From Priestia megaterium (GTDB taxonomy: Bacteria > Bacillota > Bacilli > Bacillales > Bacillaceae_H): a DNA stretch of 64,000 nucleotides. The stretch is taken from the NCBI GenBank assembly GCA_008180335.1, contig VTEF01000002.1, positions 1 to 64,000 on the forward strand, in the 5' to 3' direction. Under the pieces are notes generated by a model. It saw nothing but the letters and a program-made list of their open reading frames with translations, did not search any database and was not told the origin of the DNA. The number at the start of each line of letters is the position of its first letter. Position 1 is the first letter of the stretch. The position numbers were made by a program, and so were the translations under genes. Positions 11,728-21,547 of the stretch are shown piece after piece.

Positions 11728-11952
11728 ATGAAGCAATCAGTTAACATTCAAGATCAGTTTTTAAATCAATTAAGAAAAGAAAATATTTACGTTACTGTGT
11801 TTTTATTAAATGGATTTCAGTTAAGAGGACTTATTAAAGGATTCGATAATTTTACTGTGTTGTTAGAATCAGAGGGCAAGCAACAATTAATTTATAAACA
11901 TGCGATTTCAACATTCGTACCGAATAAGAACATTTCAGTAGAATTAGAATAG
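11728..11952 (+). CDS. hfq: RNA chaperone Hfq
   Basis: A 74-residue Sm-like protein forming a hexameric ring that binds small RNAs and A-rich RNA. The Sm1 motif ([21 protein letters not shown]) and Sm2 motif (YKHAISTF) are both intact. It has a good ribosome site (GAGGAGG) and follows miaA as in most Firmicutes. The tail is short, as usual in Bacillus. Confidence 0.97.
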   Translation: MKQSVNIQDQFLNQLRKENIYVTVFLLNGFQLRGLIKGFDNFTVLLESEGKQQLIYKHAISTFVPNKNISVELE

Positions 11953-11992
11953 AAAAAAGCAGCAGGAATAGAAGTATTCCTGCTGCTTTTTT
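11953..11992 (+). terminator. Terminator after hfq
   Basis: AAAAAAGCAGCAGGAATA and TATTCCTGCTGCTTTTTT form an 18-bp perfect stem with a GAAG loop. Confidence 0.92.
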
Positions 11993-12285
11993 CTATTCCA
12001 TCTGATACGGAACTGTCTGGGCGCTTTTCGTTTCTTAAGTATGGTGGAAGCTTGACTTTGTAATGACGTCATTGAAGTTTCTTAACATTGTTTTTCCTTT
12101 TATTACATACAACTATAATAGGCATTTATTTCTTGGGCAATGTCAGCGGCATCTAGAAAAGACATATACAAGCTGCATGTCAAGAAAAGATGATGATAAC
12201 ATTCGTTCGTCCTATACAGCTATAGATAGAGATAGAGCGATACAGCGTCATCAGAGGAAGTGTGATGAAACGAGAGGTGAACAGT
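11993..12285 (+). other. Intergenic region hfq-spoVK
   Basis: After the hfq terminator about 290 bases precede spoVK. No credible gene is seen. A sporulation promoter for spoVK is expected here but was not resolved. In B. subtilis this interval holds nrdIEF, ymaB and cwlC, which are absent. Confidence 0.6.
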
Positions 12286-13221
12286 GTGGAACAGCCTATA
12301 ACCCTAAAAAATAACGGGCAAATTAATATTGTTTTAAATAATGAAACGAAGAAAGAACGAACGTATACAACATCGATTCCACGCCCTGTACAAAAAACAA
12401 TTGTCACTCATGAGCCACTGCTTGAAATTGAACGTGAAATGAGTGGACTTGTCGGAATGGATGAATTGAAGAAGATGATTAAAGAAATCTATGCATGGCT
12501 ATATATTAATAAAAAGCGAGAAGAACAAGGGCTAAAAGCTGGAAAACAAGCGTTGCATATGATGTTTAAAGGAAATCCTGGTACAGGAAAAACAACAGTT
12601 GCTAGATTATTAGGAAAGTTGTTTTTAAATATGAATATTTTATCCAAAGGTCATTTAATCGAAGCAGAACGAGCAGATTTAGTGGGTGAATACATTGGGC
12701 ATACGGCGCAAAAAACCCGTGATTTAGTCAAAAAAGCATTAGGGGGAATTTTATTTATTGATGAAGCGTACTCATTAGCACGTGGCGGTGAAAAGGATTT
12801 TGGAAAAGAAGCTATTGATACACTTGTAAAACATATGGAAGATGCAAATGATAAGTTTGTGTTAATTTTAGCAGGATACCCGCGAGAGATGGAGAATTTT
12901 TTAAGCCTTAATCCAGGCTTGAGGTCGCGCTTTCCATTTATTTTTGATTTTCCAGATTACGATGTAAATGAATTAATGGATATTGCTGGTCACATGATGA
13001 AGGATCGTCAATATGAGTTTAGCAGTGATGCCTACAAAAAATTAAAAGAACATTTTATGGAAGTGAAATATAATCAAACTCCCCGTAATTTTAGTAATGG
13101 CCGTTATGTCCGTAATGTCATTGAACGCTCCATTCGGGCTCAATCGATGAGATTATTAGAAGAAGAGAGCTATGAGCGCACCGAACTGTTAACGTTAAAA
13201 TCTATGGATATTACTTTATAG
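12286..13221 (+). CDS. spoVK: Stage V sporulation protein K, AAA+ ATPase
   Basis: Mother-cell AAA+ protein needed for spore maturation. Walker A is GNPGTGKTT and Walker B is ILFIDEAYSL; the CbxX/CfqX-type pattern with LVGEYIGHTAQKTRD matches SpoVK strongly. Several in-frame starts exist (12262, 12265, 12286). The GTG at 12286 is chosen because GAGAGGTGA lies 6 bases upstream and the product then begins like B. subtilis SpoVK, just before KNNGQINI. The earlier starts would add 7 or 8 residues. Confidence 0.93.
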   Translation: MEQPITLKNNGQINIVLNNETKKERTYTTSIPRPVQKTIVTHEPLLEIEREMSGLVGMDELKKMIKEIYAWLYINKKREEQGLKAGKQALHMMFKGNPGTGKTTVARLLGKLFLNMNILSKGHLIEAERADLVGEYIGHTAQKTRDLVKKALGGILFIDEAYSLARGGEKDFGKEAIDTLVKHMEDANDKFVLILAGYPREMENFLSLNPGLRSRFPFIFDFPDYDVNELMDIAGHMMKDRQYEFSSDAYKKLKEHFMEVKYNQTPRNFSNGRYVRNVIERSIRAQSMRLLEEESYERTELLTLKSMDITL

Positions 13222-13229
13222 AGGTTTGA

Positions 13230-13279
13230 GAAAAAGACTGACTATGAAAAGGGAATATTCTCTTCTCGGTCAGTCTTTT
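13230..13279. terminator. Bidirectional terminator between spoVK and the convergent gene
   Basis: AAAAAGACTGAC and GTCAGTCTTTTC are inverted repeats, with A and T runs outside on both sides, so the stem can stop both converging transcripts. Confidence 0.75.
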
Positions 13280-13375
13280 CATTACTCCATCTAAAGATTT
13301 TCTGAGCAAGAAAGGCAGAAGTAAGCACAAGAACATCAACGAGAGAACTCCCTGCTGATGGACATTTTTGTTTAT

Positions 13376-13987
13376 CTAAACATTTGGTTGACGCATTGAT
13401 TTAATTGGGAGTCTCCACTTGTATATGTAAGATAACACGCGAAGTGCAACGAGTAAAACAAACAATGTATAAAGTTCTAAAGGTGTACTAGCGATATGCA
13501 ACCCAATGATCAGTCCTGCAATAATTGCCCAGACAGCATAAATTTCATCTTTTAATACGGTAGGTTTTCTTCTTGCCAATAAATCGCGAATAATTCCACC
13601 GCCACTACCAGTTAAAACGGCTGCAACAATGACTGCGCTTAAAGGGTGATTCATATTGGTTGCATATAAAGCACCTTGAATCGCAAAAGCTGAAAGGCCG
13701 ATTGCATCTGAAAAGTTTCCCCATCGTTTCCACTGTTTTAAAATGCTATTTGGAAATAAAAATGTAGCTGTAATGGAGAGTAAAGCAATTTGAAAAAAGA
13801 GTCCCTGCTCCCAAAGAGCAGATACAGGGACCCCAATTAATAAATTTCGAATCGCGCCGCCGCCAAATGCCGTAACAATTCCTAAGATATAAACACCTAA
13901 GATATCATACTCTTCTTCCATTGCAATGAACGCGCCACTGATTGCAAAAGCGATGGTGCCAATAATACTTAATACATCCCATGTCAT
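13376..13987 (-). CDS. TRIC/UPF0126-family membrane protein (YvgT-like)
   Basis: A 203-residue hydrophobic protein with about seven membrane segments arranged as two similar halves, each with a glycine-rich motif (AFGGGAIRNLL and TGSGGGIIRDLL). This is the signature of the UPF0126 family, related to trimeric intracellular cation channels. Ion conduction is inferred from the family only. The ATG at 13987 is preceded by AAAGGAG. It is transcribed against its neighbours and is not part of the B. subtilis arrangement at this place. Confidence 0.85.
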   Translation of the reverse strand: MTWDVLSIIGTIAFAISGAFIAMEEEYDILGVYILGIVTAFGGGAIRNLLIGVPVSALWEQGLFFQIALLSITATFLFPNSILKQWKRWGNFSDAIGLSAFAIQGALYATNMNHPLSAVIVAAVLTGSGGGIIRDLLARRKPTVLKDEIYAVWAIIAGLIIGLHIASTPLELYTLFVLLVALRVLSYIYKWRLPIKSMRQPNV

Positions 13988-14266
13988 GGTGTGTGCTCCT
14001 TTGTTCAGTTTTCCTTTATAATCAGTTAGCAAGTACGCTAAGCTTATCCATTAAAACTTAAAAGTATATGTAAATCCCCTCAAATTGTATCCAGTATTGA
14101 AGGGAATTTCAATGTTTTTTTGTGCTTTATTTTTTTACATGAACAAAGCGTGTTAAACTAATAAAAAACGATGTATTCCGTCTCTTTTGAGAAGATAGAG
14201 AAATTTACGTTTTTTTGTTATGATATGAATGAATTGTCACTTTAACAGTAAGGGAAGGAAAAGTCA

Positions 14267-15529
14267 TTGACATTTGAAACTAATCAGGAACTTGAACGCG
14301 TGATTTTAGTTGGTTGTCAACTACATGATGACGATGAGCGTTTTGAGTACTCAATGGATGAACTAGCATCACTCACAAAAACAGCACAAGGAGAAGTGCT
14401 TGCTCGTTTAACGCAAAAACGTGATCGCATACATCCTGCTACATATATCGGAAAAGGGAAAGTAGAAGAGCTTTTATCTCTTGAACAAGAATTTGAACCA
14501 GATTTGGTGGTATTTAATGATGAGTTGTCGCCAAGTCAAATTCGTAATTTGTCAAGTCAATTATCAGCCAGGGTAATCGATCGTACACAACTGATCTTAG
14601 ATATATTCGCTGGGCGTGCTCAAACGAAAGAAGGAAAGCTGCAAGTTGAATTAGCGCAGCTAAATTATTTATTGCCACGTTTAGTCGGGCAAGGAACGGC
14701 TCTTTCGCGTTTAGGAGGAGGAATTGGAACAAGAGGTCCAGGTGAGACGAAGCTCGAAAGTGATCGCCGTCACATTCGCCGTAAAATTGATGAAATTAAG
14801 CGGCAGTTAAAAACTGTTGTGAGTCACCGCGAGCGGTATCGCGAAAGAAGAAAGCGTAATCATGTTTATCAGATTGCGATTGTTGGTTATACCAATGCCG
14901 GGAAATCGACATTATTTAACCGATTAACCGAAGCGGGTATTTTTGAAGAGGATTTATTATTTGCCACATTAGATCCAACAACGAGACAGTATACGCTGCC
15001 GTGTGGACTAACGACGCTCTTAACAGATACAGTAGGGTTTATTCAAGATTTGCCGACAACTTTAGTTGCAGCATTTCGGTCAACATTAGAAGAAGTAACG
15101 GAAGCTGATTTTATTTTACATGTTGTGGACTCGGGGAATCCTGATTATAACAATCATGAACAAACTGTCCACAAATTGCTAGAAGAATTAGAAGTAGCTG
15201 ATATTCCAGTGCTAACAGTGTATAACAAACGAGATATACAGCATGAACTCTTTGTTCCTACCACATCGACTTCAATTTCTGTCAGTGCGTTTGATCAAGA
15301 AGATTTAATTCGTCTTGGTGAAGAAATTCAAAAAGAAATGAAGCATGAGATGGAGTTTTTCCATCTTCTTATTCCAGCTTGCGAAGGCAAATTGCTAGCA
15401 GAGCTAAAAACTGTTTCAATAGTGGAATCGATTAAGTTTAAAGAAGATCTAGAGAAATATGAATGCAAAGGTTATATTGCTAAAGAGCACCCGATATATA
15501 AACAGCTAAGAATGATTGATGAAAGTTGA
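14267..15529 (+). CDS. hflX: GTPase HflX
   Basis: Ribosome-binding GTPase that can split stalled 70S ribosomes and assists recovery from stress. The N-terminal HflX domain and glycine-rich linker ([16 protein letters not shown]) precede the G domain with G1 [10 protein letters not shown]3 DTVGFI and G4 NKRD. The start is TTG after AAGGGAAGGAA. It corresponds to YnbA of B. subtilis and is followed 11 bases later by ynbB. Confidence 0.95.
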   Translation: MTFETNQELERVILVGCQLHDDDERFEYSMDELASLTKTAQGEVLARLTQKRDRIHPATYIGKGKVEELLSLEQEFEPDLVVFNDELSPSQIRNLSSQLSARVIDRTQLILDIFAGRAQTKEGKLQVELAQLNYLLPRLVGQGTALSRLGGGIGTRGPGETKLESDRRHIRRKIDEIKRQLKTVVSHRERYRERRKRNHVYQIAIVGYTNAGKSTLFNRLTEAGIFEEDLLFATLDPTTRQYTLPCGLTTLLTDTVGFIQDLPTTLVAAFRSTLEEVTEADFILHVVDSGNPDYNNHEQTVHKLLEELEVADIPVLTVYNKRDIQHELFVPTTSTSISVSAFDQEDLIRLGEEIQKEMKHEMEFFHLLIPACEGKLLAELKTVSIVESIKFKEDLEKYECKGYIAKEHPIYKQLRMIDES

Positions 15530-15540
15530 GGAATTAGGAA

Positions 15541-16806
15541 ATGATGTTTGACCAGTTAGAAAATGGAGAGAGAATCCGTTCATTAGCCGAGCAGGTAGAA
15601 AAACAAATTAAGCCGGTTCATGAAAAAATAGATGCAGTCATTGAAACGAATCAATTTCGTGTGTTGCAAAGTTTTCAGCAAAATCGTGTAAGTGATTCGC
15701 ATTTTATTCCATCAACAGGTTATGGATATGATGATATAGGAAGGGATACATTAGAAAAAGTATATGCGAATGTCTTTGGAACAGAAGCGTGTCTTGTAAG
15801 ACCGCAAATTATTTCTGGCACACATGCCATTGGCATCTCACTTTTTGGAGTATTGCGCCCCGGTGATGAATTGCTTTATATTACAGGCAAGCCTTATGAT
15901 ACGCTTGAAGAAATTGTTGGAACAAGAGGATCAGGAACAGGGTCTTTAAAAGAGTATAATATAGGCTATAAAGCTATAGATTTAACACCAGAAGGCCAAG
16001 TAGACTTTGATGAAGTAAAAGCATCTATTACAGAGCGGACTAAAATGATTGGAATTCAGCGTTCAAAAGGATACGGTATTCGTCCATCATTTACAGTAGA
16101 ACAAATTAAAGAGATGATTTCAGTTGTTAAATCCGTGAAGCCAGACGTGGTTGTATTTGTTGATAATTGTTATGGAGAATTTGTTGAAACACTTGAACCA
16201 TCTCATGTAGGTGCTGATTTAATGGCTGGATCATTGATTAAAAATCCAGGCGGAGGGCTAGCGAAGATTGGCGGTTATATCGCGGGCCATAAACATTTAG
16301 TTGAGACATGTTCTTATCGAATGACAACGCCGGGAATCGGCGCAGAAGCAGGTGCAACGTTATACAGTCTTCAAGAAATGTACCAAGGCTTTTTCTTAGC
16401 GCCTCATGTAGTCGGCCAAGCATTAAAAGGAGCTGTTTTCTCTTCAGCGATGTTTGAACAGTTAGGAATGCAAACAGAACCAAAGTGGAACAGTGAAAGA
16501 ACGGACTTAATTCAGTCTGTGCAGTTTGATGATCGTGATAAAATGGTGGCATTTTGTCAAGCGATCCAATATGCATCACCGGTGAATTCACATGTAACAG
16601 CTTACCCGAACTATATGCCTGGTTATGAAGATGATGTCATTATGGCAGCAGGTACGTTCATTCAAGGCGCAAGCTTGGAATTGACAGCTGACGGACCAAT
16701 CCGTCCTCCATACGTTGCATATGTTCAGGGGGGGCTCACTTATGCTCATGTAAAAGTGGCTATTTGTATGGCGATTGATCAATTAATAACAAAGCAACTG
16801 CTATAA
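15541..16806 (+). CDS. ynbB: YnbB, PLP-dependent enzyme of the aluminium-resistance/Met gamma-lyase-like family
   Basis: A 421-residue fold-type I PLP protein. The probable cofactor lysine lies in GSLIKNPGGGLAKIGG, with VFVDNCYGEFVE supplying the aspartate. The family is often annotated as methionine gamma-lyase-related or aluminium resistance protein, but its true substrate is not established. It forms an operon with hflX, next to glnR, as in B. subtilis. Confidence 0.9.
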   Translation: MMFDQLENGERIRSLAEQVEKQIKPVHEKIDAVIETNQFRVLQSFQQNRVSDSHFIPSTGYGYDDIGRDTLEKVYANVFGTEACLVRPQIISGTHAIGISLFGVLRPGDELLYITGKPYDTLEEIVGTRGSGTGSLKEYNIGYKAIDLTPEGQVDFDEVKASITERTKMIGIQRSKGYGIRPSFTVEQIKEMISVVKSVKPDVVVFVDNCYGEFVETLEPSHVGADLMAGSLIKNPGGGLAKIGGYIAGHKHLVETCSYRMTTPGIGAEAGATLYSLQEMYQGFFLAPHVVGQALKGAVFSSAMFEQLGMQTEPKWNSERTDLIQSVQFDDRDKMVAFCQAIQYASPVNSHVTAYPNYMPGYEDDVIMAAGTFIQGASLELTADGPIRPPYVAYVQGGLTYAHVKVAICMAIDQLITKQLL

Positions 16807-16952
16807 AATAACGCCATATACATCATAATAGATTAAACAGTGAGTAAACTAAATTTTCTTTGCGTAATAAAATGAATAGAGTGTAAGATCAACCCAAATA
16901 TTTAAATAATAACGATATTATTTGTATTCATGGAATGTTCAAAAAATTTATA

Positions 16953-17003
16953 TGTTAGATTTACTAACATATAGTTGACAGGATAACTAACATGGAATAC
17001 AAT
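16953..17003 (+). promoter_or_regulatory. glnRA promoter with GlnR/TnrA boxes
   Basis: TTGACA (16975-16980), a 17-base spacer and TACAAT (16998-17003) form a good sigma-A promoter. TGTTAGATTTACTAACA at 16953-16969 is a perfect-palindrome GlnR/TnrA box just upstream of the -35. A weaker second box with right half CTAACA lies in the spacer (16976-16992). This double-box layout is that of the autoregulated B. subtilis glnRA promoter. Confidence 0.85.
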
Positions 17004-17032
17004 GTAATTAGTTAATCAAAGGAGGAACTGAG

Positions 17033-17443
17033 ATGAGTGACAACATTCGAAGAAATACGCCACTTTTCCCAATCGGAATTGTGATGCAATTAACTGAGTT
17101 GTCGGCTCGCCAAATTCGCTACTATGAAGAACATGAATTAGTTACACCTGTACGGTCAGAAGGTAATCGTCGACTATTTTCTTTCAACGATGTTGATAAA
17201 TTACTAGAAATTCGTGACTTAATTGAACAAGGTGTTAATTTAGCAGGTATTAAACAATTATTTCGTGTTCAACAAGAGCAAGAGGGGCATAAGCAGGAAG
17301 AAGAAAAAGTTGTGGCAGAAGCTGCTAAGTCTGAATTGACAGATGATGAATTAAGAAAACTGCTTCGCGCTGAATTAATGCAAGCAGGGCGCTTTAATAA
17401 AGCAACTTTAAATCAAGGAGATATGTCTCGGTTCTTTCATTAA
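17033..17443 (+). CDS. glnR: Nitrogen-responsive repressor GlnR
   Basis: MerR-family regulator of 136 residues that represses glnRA and other nitrogen genes when glutamine is plentiful; feedback-inhibited glutamine synthetase activates its DNA binding. The winged helix is visible in [25 protein letters not shown], and the C-terminal tail ([16 protein letters not shown]) is the autoinhibitory region known in the family. AAAGGAGGA precedes the ATG. glnA follows 81 bases downstream. Confidence 0.96.
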   Translation: MSDNIRRNTPLFPIGIVMQLTELSARQIRYYEEHELVTPVRSEGNRRLFSFNDVDKLLEIRDLIEQGVNLAGIKQLFRVQQEQEGHKQEEEKVVAEAAKSELTDDELRKLLRAELMQAGRFNKATLNQGDMSRFFH

Positions 17444-17524
17444 AACATTGTAAGTATTTATATACTCCGAATAAGGACGTATATAGAATATAAATATTAT
17501 AGAGATTTAGGGGAGGATCACACG

Positions 17525-18859
17525 ATGGCAAAGTACACTAAAGAAGATATTTTTCGTAAGGTTCAAGAAGAGAATGTAAAGTATATTCGTCTTCAATTCA
17601 CTGATATTCTAGGGACAATTAAAAATGTTGAGATTCCAGTAAGCCAATTAGAAAAAGCGTTAGACAACAAAATGATGTTTGACGGTTCTTCAATTGAAGG
17701 TTTCGTACGTATTGAAGAGTCTGACATGTACTTATACCCGGATGTTGATACATTTGTTATTTTCCCTTGGACATCTGAAAAAGGGAAAGTAGCGCGCTTT
17801 ATTTGCGACATTTACAATCCAGATGGCACTCCATTCGACGGAGATCCACGTAATAACCTAAAACGTGTTCTTAAAGAAATGGAAGAGTTAGGATTCAGTG
17901 ATTTTAACCTTGGACCTGAGCCAGAATTTTTCTTATTCAAGTTAGATGAAAAAGGCGAGCCAACGTTAGAGTTAAATGATAAAGGTGGCTACTTTGACTT
18001 AGCGCCAACTGACCTTGGTGAAAATTGCCGTCGTGATATCGTGTTAGAGCTTGAGGAGATGGGCTTTGAAATTGAAGCATCTCACCATGAAGTAGCGCCA
18101 GGCCAACACGAAATTGATTTCAAATACGCAGGTGCGTTAAAAGCTTGTGATGATATTCAAACATTTAAACTAGTTGTAAAAACAATCGCGCGTAAACACG
18201 GTTTACATGCGACATTTATGCCAAAGCCATTATTTGGTGTGAACGGTTCAGGCATGCACTGCAACCTTTCATTATTTAAAGATGGTCAAAACGCATTCTA
18301 TGATACAAATGGCAGCTTAGAGTTAAGTGATACAGCTCGTCAATTTATTGCTGGTATCATTAAGCACGCTCACAGCTTTACAGCTGTAACAAACCCAACA
18401 GTAAACTCTTACAAACGGTTAGTGCCTGGTTACGAAGCGCCTTGTTACGTTGCATGGTCTGCACGCAACCGTAGCCCATTAATTCGTATCCCAGCTTCTC
18501 GTGGTGTAGGGACACGCGTTGAAGTTCGTAGCGTAGACCCAGCTGCTAACCCATATTTAGCAATGGCTGTTTTATTAAAAGCTGGTTTAGATGGAATTAA
18601 AAACAAACTTGAAGCTCCAAAACCAATCGACCGTAATATTTATGTGATGACTAAAGAAGAGCGTCTAAAAGAAGGTATCGTTGATTTACCTGCTACACTG
18701 GCTCAAGCTTTAGAAAGCTTCCAAGCAAACGAAGTAATGGTTTCTGCATTAGGCGAGCACTTAGCAGAACACTTTGTTGAAGCGAAAGAAATCGAGTGGG
18801 ATATGTTCCGCACACAAGTTCACCCATGGGAACGTGATCAATACATGAGCCAATATTAA
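17525..18859 (+). CDS. glnA: Glutamine synthetase, type I (3' end supplied by the prophage)
   Basis: Makes glutamine from glutamate, ammonia and ATP and, when feedback-inhibited, controls GlnR and TnrA. The 444 residues have the usual motifs: [18 protein letters not shown]-type metal ligands, [10 protein letters not shown] and [13 protein letters not shown]. Length and lack of an adenylylation insert fit the Bacillus GSI-alpha type. The last codons from about 18806 lie within attL, so the final 12 residues ([12 protein letters not shown]) come from phage DNA; the displaced host end, beyond attR, reads MSMY instead of MSQY. Confidence 0.97.
   Translation: MAKYTKEDIFRKVQEENVKYIRLQFTDILGTIKNVEIPVSQLEKALDNKMMFDGSSIEGFVRIEESDMYLYPDVDTFVIFPWTSEKGKVARFICDIYNPDGTPFDGDPRNNLKRVLKEMEELGFSDFNLGPEPEFFLFKLDEKGEPTLELNDKGGYFDLAPTDLGENCRRDIVLELEEMGFEIEASHHEVAPGQHEIDFKYAGALKACDDIQTFKLVVKTIARKHGLHATFMPKPLFGVNGSGMHCNLSLFKDGQNAFYDTNGSLELSDTARQFIAGIIKHAHSFTAVTNPTVNSYKRLVPGYEAPCYVAWSARNRSPLIRIPASRGVGTRVEVRSVDPAANPYLAMAVLLKAGLDGIKNKLEAPKPIDRNIYVMTKEERLKEGIVDLPATLAQALESFQANEVMVSALGEHLAEHFVEAKEIEWDMFRTQVHPWERDQYMSQY
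18806..18822 (+). repeat. attL core in glnA
   Basis: TTCCGCACACAAGTTCA is identical to 63537-63553. Past the core, left and right copies stay similar, with differences mostly at third codon positions, to the glnA stop, as expected when a phage carries a look-alike of the host gene end. Confidence 0.9.
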
Positions 18860-18866
18860 TTGGTAG

Positions 18867-18907
18867 AAAGCCTGATATGACTACATTTGTAGTCATTCAG
18901 GCTTTTT
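18867..18907 (+). terminator. Phage-supplied terminator for glnA
   Basis: AAAGCCTGA/TCAGGCTTT plus inner ATGACTAC/GTAGTCAT form a long stem with a 4-base loop and T run. It differs in sequence from the host terminator at 63599-63632, so the phage brings its own. It also faces the end of the convergent integrase gene. Confidence 0.88.
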
Positions 18908-18942
18908 TTATTGTGGTCGTATTTCTTTAGGATTTTACGGGT

Positions 18943-18960
18943 TGACCACATTTTGACCAC
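18943..18960 (+). repeat. Putative integrase arm site, left copy
   Basis: TGACCACATTTTGACCAC is a tandem of TGACCACAT-like 9-mers, repeated identically at 63402-63419, about 120 and 135 bases inside the two att cores. A reversed half copy (GTGGTC) lies at 18913. This placement is typical of arm-type sites for tyrosine integrases. Confidence 0.7.
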
Positions 18961-18961
18961 A

Positions 18962-20152
18962 TTATTTTTTTTCGGTAGAAATATGGTCATAGTTCATGTA
19001 TTCTGAATAGCTTGCTATGCTGCGTTTCTCAAGCGTATTTGAGATATGAGCATAAACGTCAGCTGTTGTTTGAATGGATTTATGGCCCAAACGTTCTTGC
19101 ACTTCTTTAAGGGAAGCCCCGGACTCCAGCATCATCACAGCGTGCGTATGACGTAAGCTATGAATGGTAAGATTTTTCGTAATATTGGATTTTTTATAAA
19201 TACGCTTGATTGCTCGATGCAATGTTGATTTAGCATAAGGAAAGCCGTCGCCTCGTTCAAATACTAAATCTCCTTCAGTAAAGTACAGTGTTCCTAACAT
19301 CATTCTTTGTTCAGCTTGCTTAAGTTTATGTTTCTTTAACTCTTTTGCTAATTCTTGAGAGATAAGGACTGATCGATAAGAAGTTTCTGTCTTGGGAGGA
19401 CCAAACATTTTATTGAGCTCTTTTTCATCATAGTGTAACGTTTTCAAGATATTAATAGATGGCTGAGCAAAATCAATATCTTTCCACTGTAAAGCAAGCG
19501 CTTCACCTTTTCGCATTCCGGTATCAATTAATAGCCGAACAAGGGTGTAGTATTTTTGTTCCAGTTCACTTGCTACTTCTAACACATGAAAAACTTCATC
19601 TTTCGTAAGGTACTGTAAGTCTTGATCAGTTTTAATTTTGTTTATCTTATTATTTGGAATACTTACTTTATAACAAGGGTTTTTATCAATAATATTAAGC
19701 GTTACGGCTTTATTCATTGCGTTAGACATTGTCGTATGAATAATGGAAACAGTACGTCTGCTGTATTTTTCAGCTAAGACATTGATAAACTTTTGATAAA
19801 AAGCGGGAGAGAAGTCTTTTAGTTTCACATAACCATAGTAGGGAATAATATGCTTGTGTATGTTATATTCGTGCAGCTTAAATGTGTTTGCTTTTACAGT
19901 GTTCTTCTTATAGACCTCTAGCCACTCAATTAAAAAATCCCTTACAAATACGTCCTTATACTCCATATTTAGCTTTCCAGTTTGCTTATGCACTTCAAGT
20001 TCAGCAGCGGCGAACTGTGCTTCTTTTTTCGTCCTAAACCCTCTTTTAGTTGTTTGCCGACGCTTACCTGTTACGGGGTCACGCGGAAGCTCAGCTTTAA
20101 ACATCCAAGCGGATGTACCGTCTTTTTTTTGATACTTTTGAAAATGTGCCAC
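18962..20152 (-). CDS. int: Phage tyrosine integrase
   Basis: Catalyses integration into and, with a directionality factor, excision from glnA. Order of domains: an N-terminal AP2-like arm-binding segment (about 1-60), a SAM-like core-binding domain (60-165) and the catalytic domain. Catalytic residues seen are Arg in TGMRKGEALAL, HSLRH, LGHKSIQTTADVY with the tyrosine in YAH. The GTG at 20152 is chosen since AGGAGG lies 8 bases upstream. That ribosome site overlaps the immA stop, so int and immA are likely cotranscribed. The stop lies within 20 bases of the arm site. Confidence 0.95.
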   Translation of the reverse strand: MAHFQKYQKKDGTSAWMFKAELPRDPVTGKRRQTTKRGFRTKKEAQFAAAELEVHKQTGKLNMEYKDVFVRDFLIEWLEVYKKNTVKANTFKLHEYNIHKHIIPYYGYVKLKDFSPAFYQKFINVLAEKYSRRTVSIIHTTMSNAMNKAVTLNIIDKNPCYKVSIPNNKINKIKTDQDLQYLTKDEVFHVLEVASELEQKYYTLVRLLIDTGMRKGEALALQWKDIDFAQPSINILKTLHYDEKELNKMFGPPKTETSYRSVLISQELAKELKKHKLKQAEQRMMLGTLYFTEGDLVFERGDGFPYAKSTLHRAIKRIYKKSNITKNLTIHSLRHTHAVMMLESGASLKEVQERLGHKSIQTTADVYAHISNTLEKRSIASYSEYMNYDHISTEKK

Positions 20153-20164
20153 CAGCAACACCTC

Positions 20165-20677
20165 CTAACAAGAACTAATCGCTTCTCTAAACTTCTGTGA
20201 ATATGTAATTCCTAGAATTTGATTTTCAAAATGTTCAATTCTTCTTGATGCAAACAGCGGTGTGACGTTAAAAGTTGTGCTCACTTCATGAATAAATTCA
20301 CGTCTAGTTGGAGGAGGAGACAGCTTTAACAGCATGAAGGTAGGCACACAAAACTGTAGCGCAAAGTTATTTGCCTTATTCTCTTGATAGGCAATGAACC
20401 CTTCTGGAAGGAACCACTGATGCCCACAATGAAATAAAACATGTCCTAACTCATGACCGAAGTCCTCCCACTGCTGCTGAGGAGAAAGGTTGTGGTTAAT
20501 TAAAATACTGTATAAGCCATTACGATCAATCGCAGCACTTTCAAAATCGACAAAATGAAGCCAAATTCCAAGATTAGAAGCGATACTAATCATATCAACC
20601 TGGCTGGGAACATTAATATGTAGCTTCTGGTACAAATAGCGAACTGAGTCTTCTAGTGGAGTAAATTGATAATTCAT
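20165..20677 (-). CDS. immA: ImmA/IrrE-type metallopeptidase
   Basis: A zinc peptidase of the family that cleaves the ImmR repressor to start induction in ICEBs1 and related phages. The zinc motif HELGH lies at residues 75-79 after the chosen ATG (ribosome site AGAGGTGAT). The protein is 170 residues, near the usual size. Its repressor partner is normally the adjacent gene but here lies about 3 kb away at 23834, separated by a three-gene cargo. Role by family, target by inference. Confidence 0.85.
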   Translation of the reverse strand: MNYQFTPLEDSVRYLYQKLHINVPSQVDMISIASNLGIWLHFVDFESAAIDRNGLYSILINHNLSPQQQWEDFGHELGHVLFHCGHQWFLPEGFIAYQENKANNFALQFCVPTFMLLKLSPPPTRREFIHEVSTTFNVTPLFASRRIEHFENQILGITYSQKFREAISSC

Positions 20678-20842
20678 GGAAATCACCTCTTATTGCATTT
20701 TACCAAACATACGTTCTGTGTTACAATAGTTCTACCTAAAATTTATTTTCTTTGATTTGATTATTAAGAATAATGCTGTATAATAACTTAAGTTTTGAAA
20801 ATATAATCTAACTATTAGAAAAGAAATAGGGAGGGATCTTTA

Positions 20843-21547
20843 GTGGTAAGTTCTTTAAAAAGTTCATCCCATTATTTAGATACATTAAGTATAAAGGAAG
20901 AAAGTTTAGTTAGAGCTTTAGAAAACGATCTCAAAAAGAAAGTCAGTGGAAAAGAAAATCAGTTTTTGATTAGAGAGATGGATTGTTGGCAAGGTCGTGC
21001 GGATATTGTTTGGGCGGATATTAGAACCCAAGGTAAGTTGTCAGAAGAGCAAATAAAAGTAATATTAAAATTAACAAATGCACAAGTTTTGTCGTTGCTT
21101 CACTATCAGTCACCAAGAACGTTTCAGTATATAAAATTCAAAACGGGCCTAATGGATACTACTATAAAAAAAGCTTTAAAAGAGCTTAACGAATCGAAAA
21201 TTATCAAAATTAATTTAAATGGAAGTTACTTAATTAATAATGAGTTTAAATTGCCTAAAATAAATTTTAATGCTTATGAAGCTAAGTTGCATAATTGGAA
21301 GAGGGCTTTATATCAAGCTATACAATATTTAGGATTCGCCCAATACTCTTGGGTTGTTATGCCAAAAAAACATATTAATCCAGCTTTGAAAAATTTGTAT
21401 GCTTTTAAAGAAAATGGTATTGGTTTATTATCGATAGATGATAGAGGACAGGTTGATGTATATATTAAACCTAAAAAACACCAACCAAGCAGAAAGGCTT
21501 TCCACTTGATTGGTATAAGCAAAACTCTATATTCTTCCAAAAGTTAA
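20843..21547 (+). CDS. Putative PD-(D/E)XK-like protein with inserted winged helix
   Basis: A 234-residue protein not recognised by name. Residues 51-60 (GRADIVWADI) resemble the first acidic strand of a PD-(D/E)XK nuclease fold; a winged-helix-like segment (about 75-130, with MDTTIKKALKELNESKIIKIN) follows; then E146-x-K148 in YEAKLHNWKRALYQA, with a downstream Gln and a VVMPKK strand, completes the nuclease-like pattern. It could be a DNA-binding regulator, a nuclease or both. Its stop overlaps that of the convergent TIM-barrel gene by 3 bases, and it lies in the cargo splitting immA from immR. GGGAGG precedes the GTG start. Confidence 0.6.
   Translation: MVSSLKSSSHYLDTLSIKEESLVRALENDLKKKVSGKENQFLIREMDCWQGRADIVWADIRTQGKLSEEQIKVILKLTNAQVLSLLHYQSPRTFQYIKFKTGLMDTTIKKALKELNESKIIKINLNGSYLINNEFKLPKINFNAYEAKLHNWKRALYQAIQYLGFAQYSWVVMPKKHINPALKNLYAFKENGIGLLSIDDRGQVDVYIKPKKHQPSRKAFHLIGISKTLYSSKS

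Noticed and set aside
12063-12314. 83-residue plus-strand reading frame upstream of spoVK
   Set aside because: No ribosome site, odd composition, and it overlaps the well-supported spoVK start.
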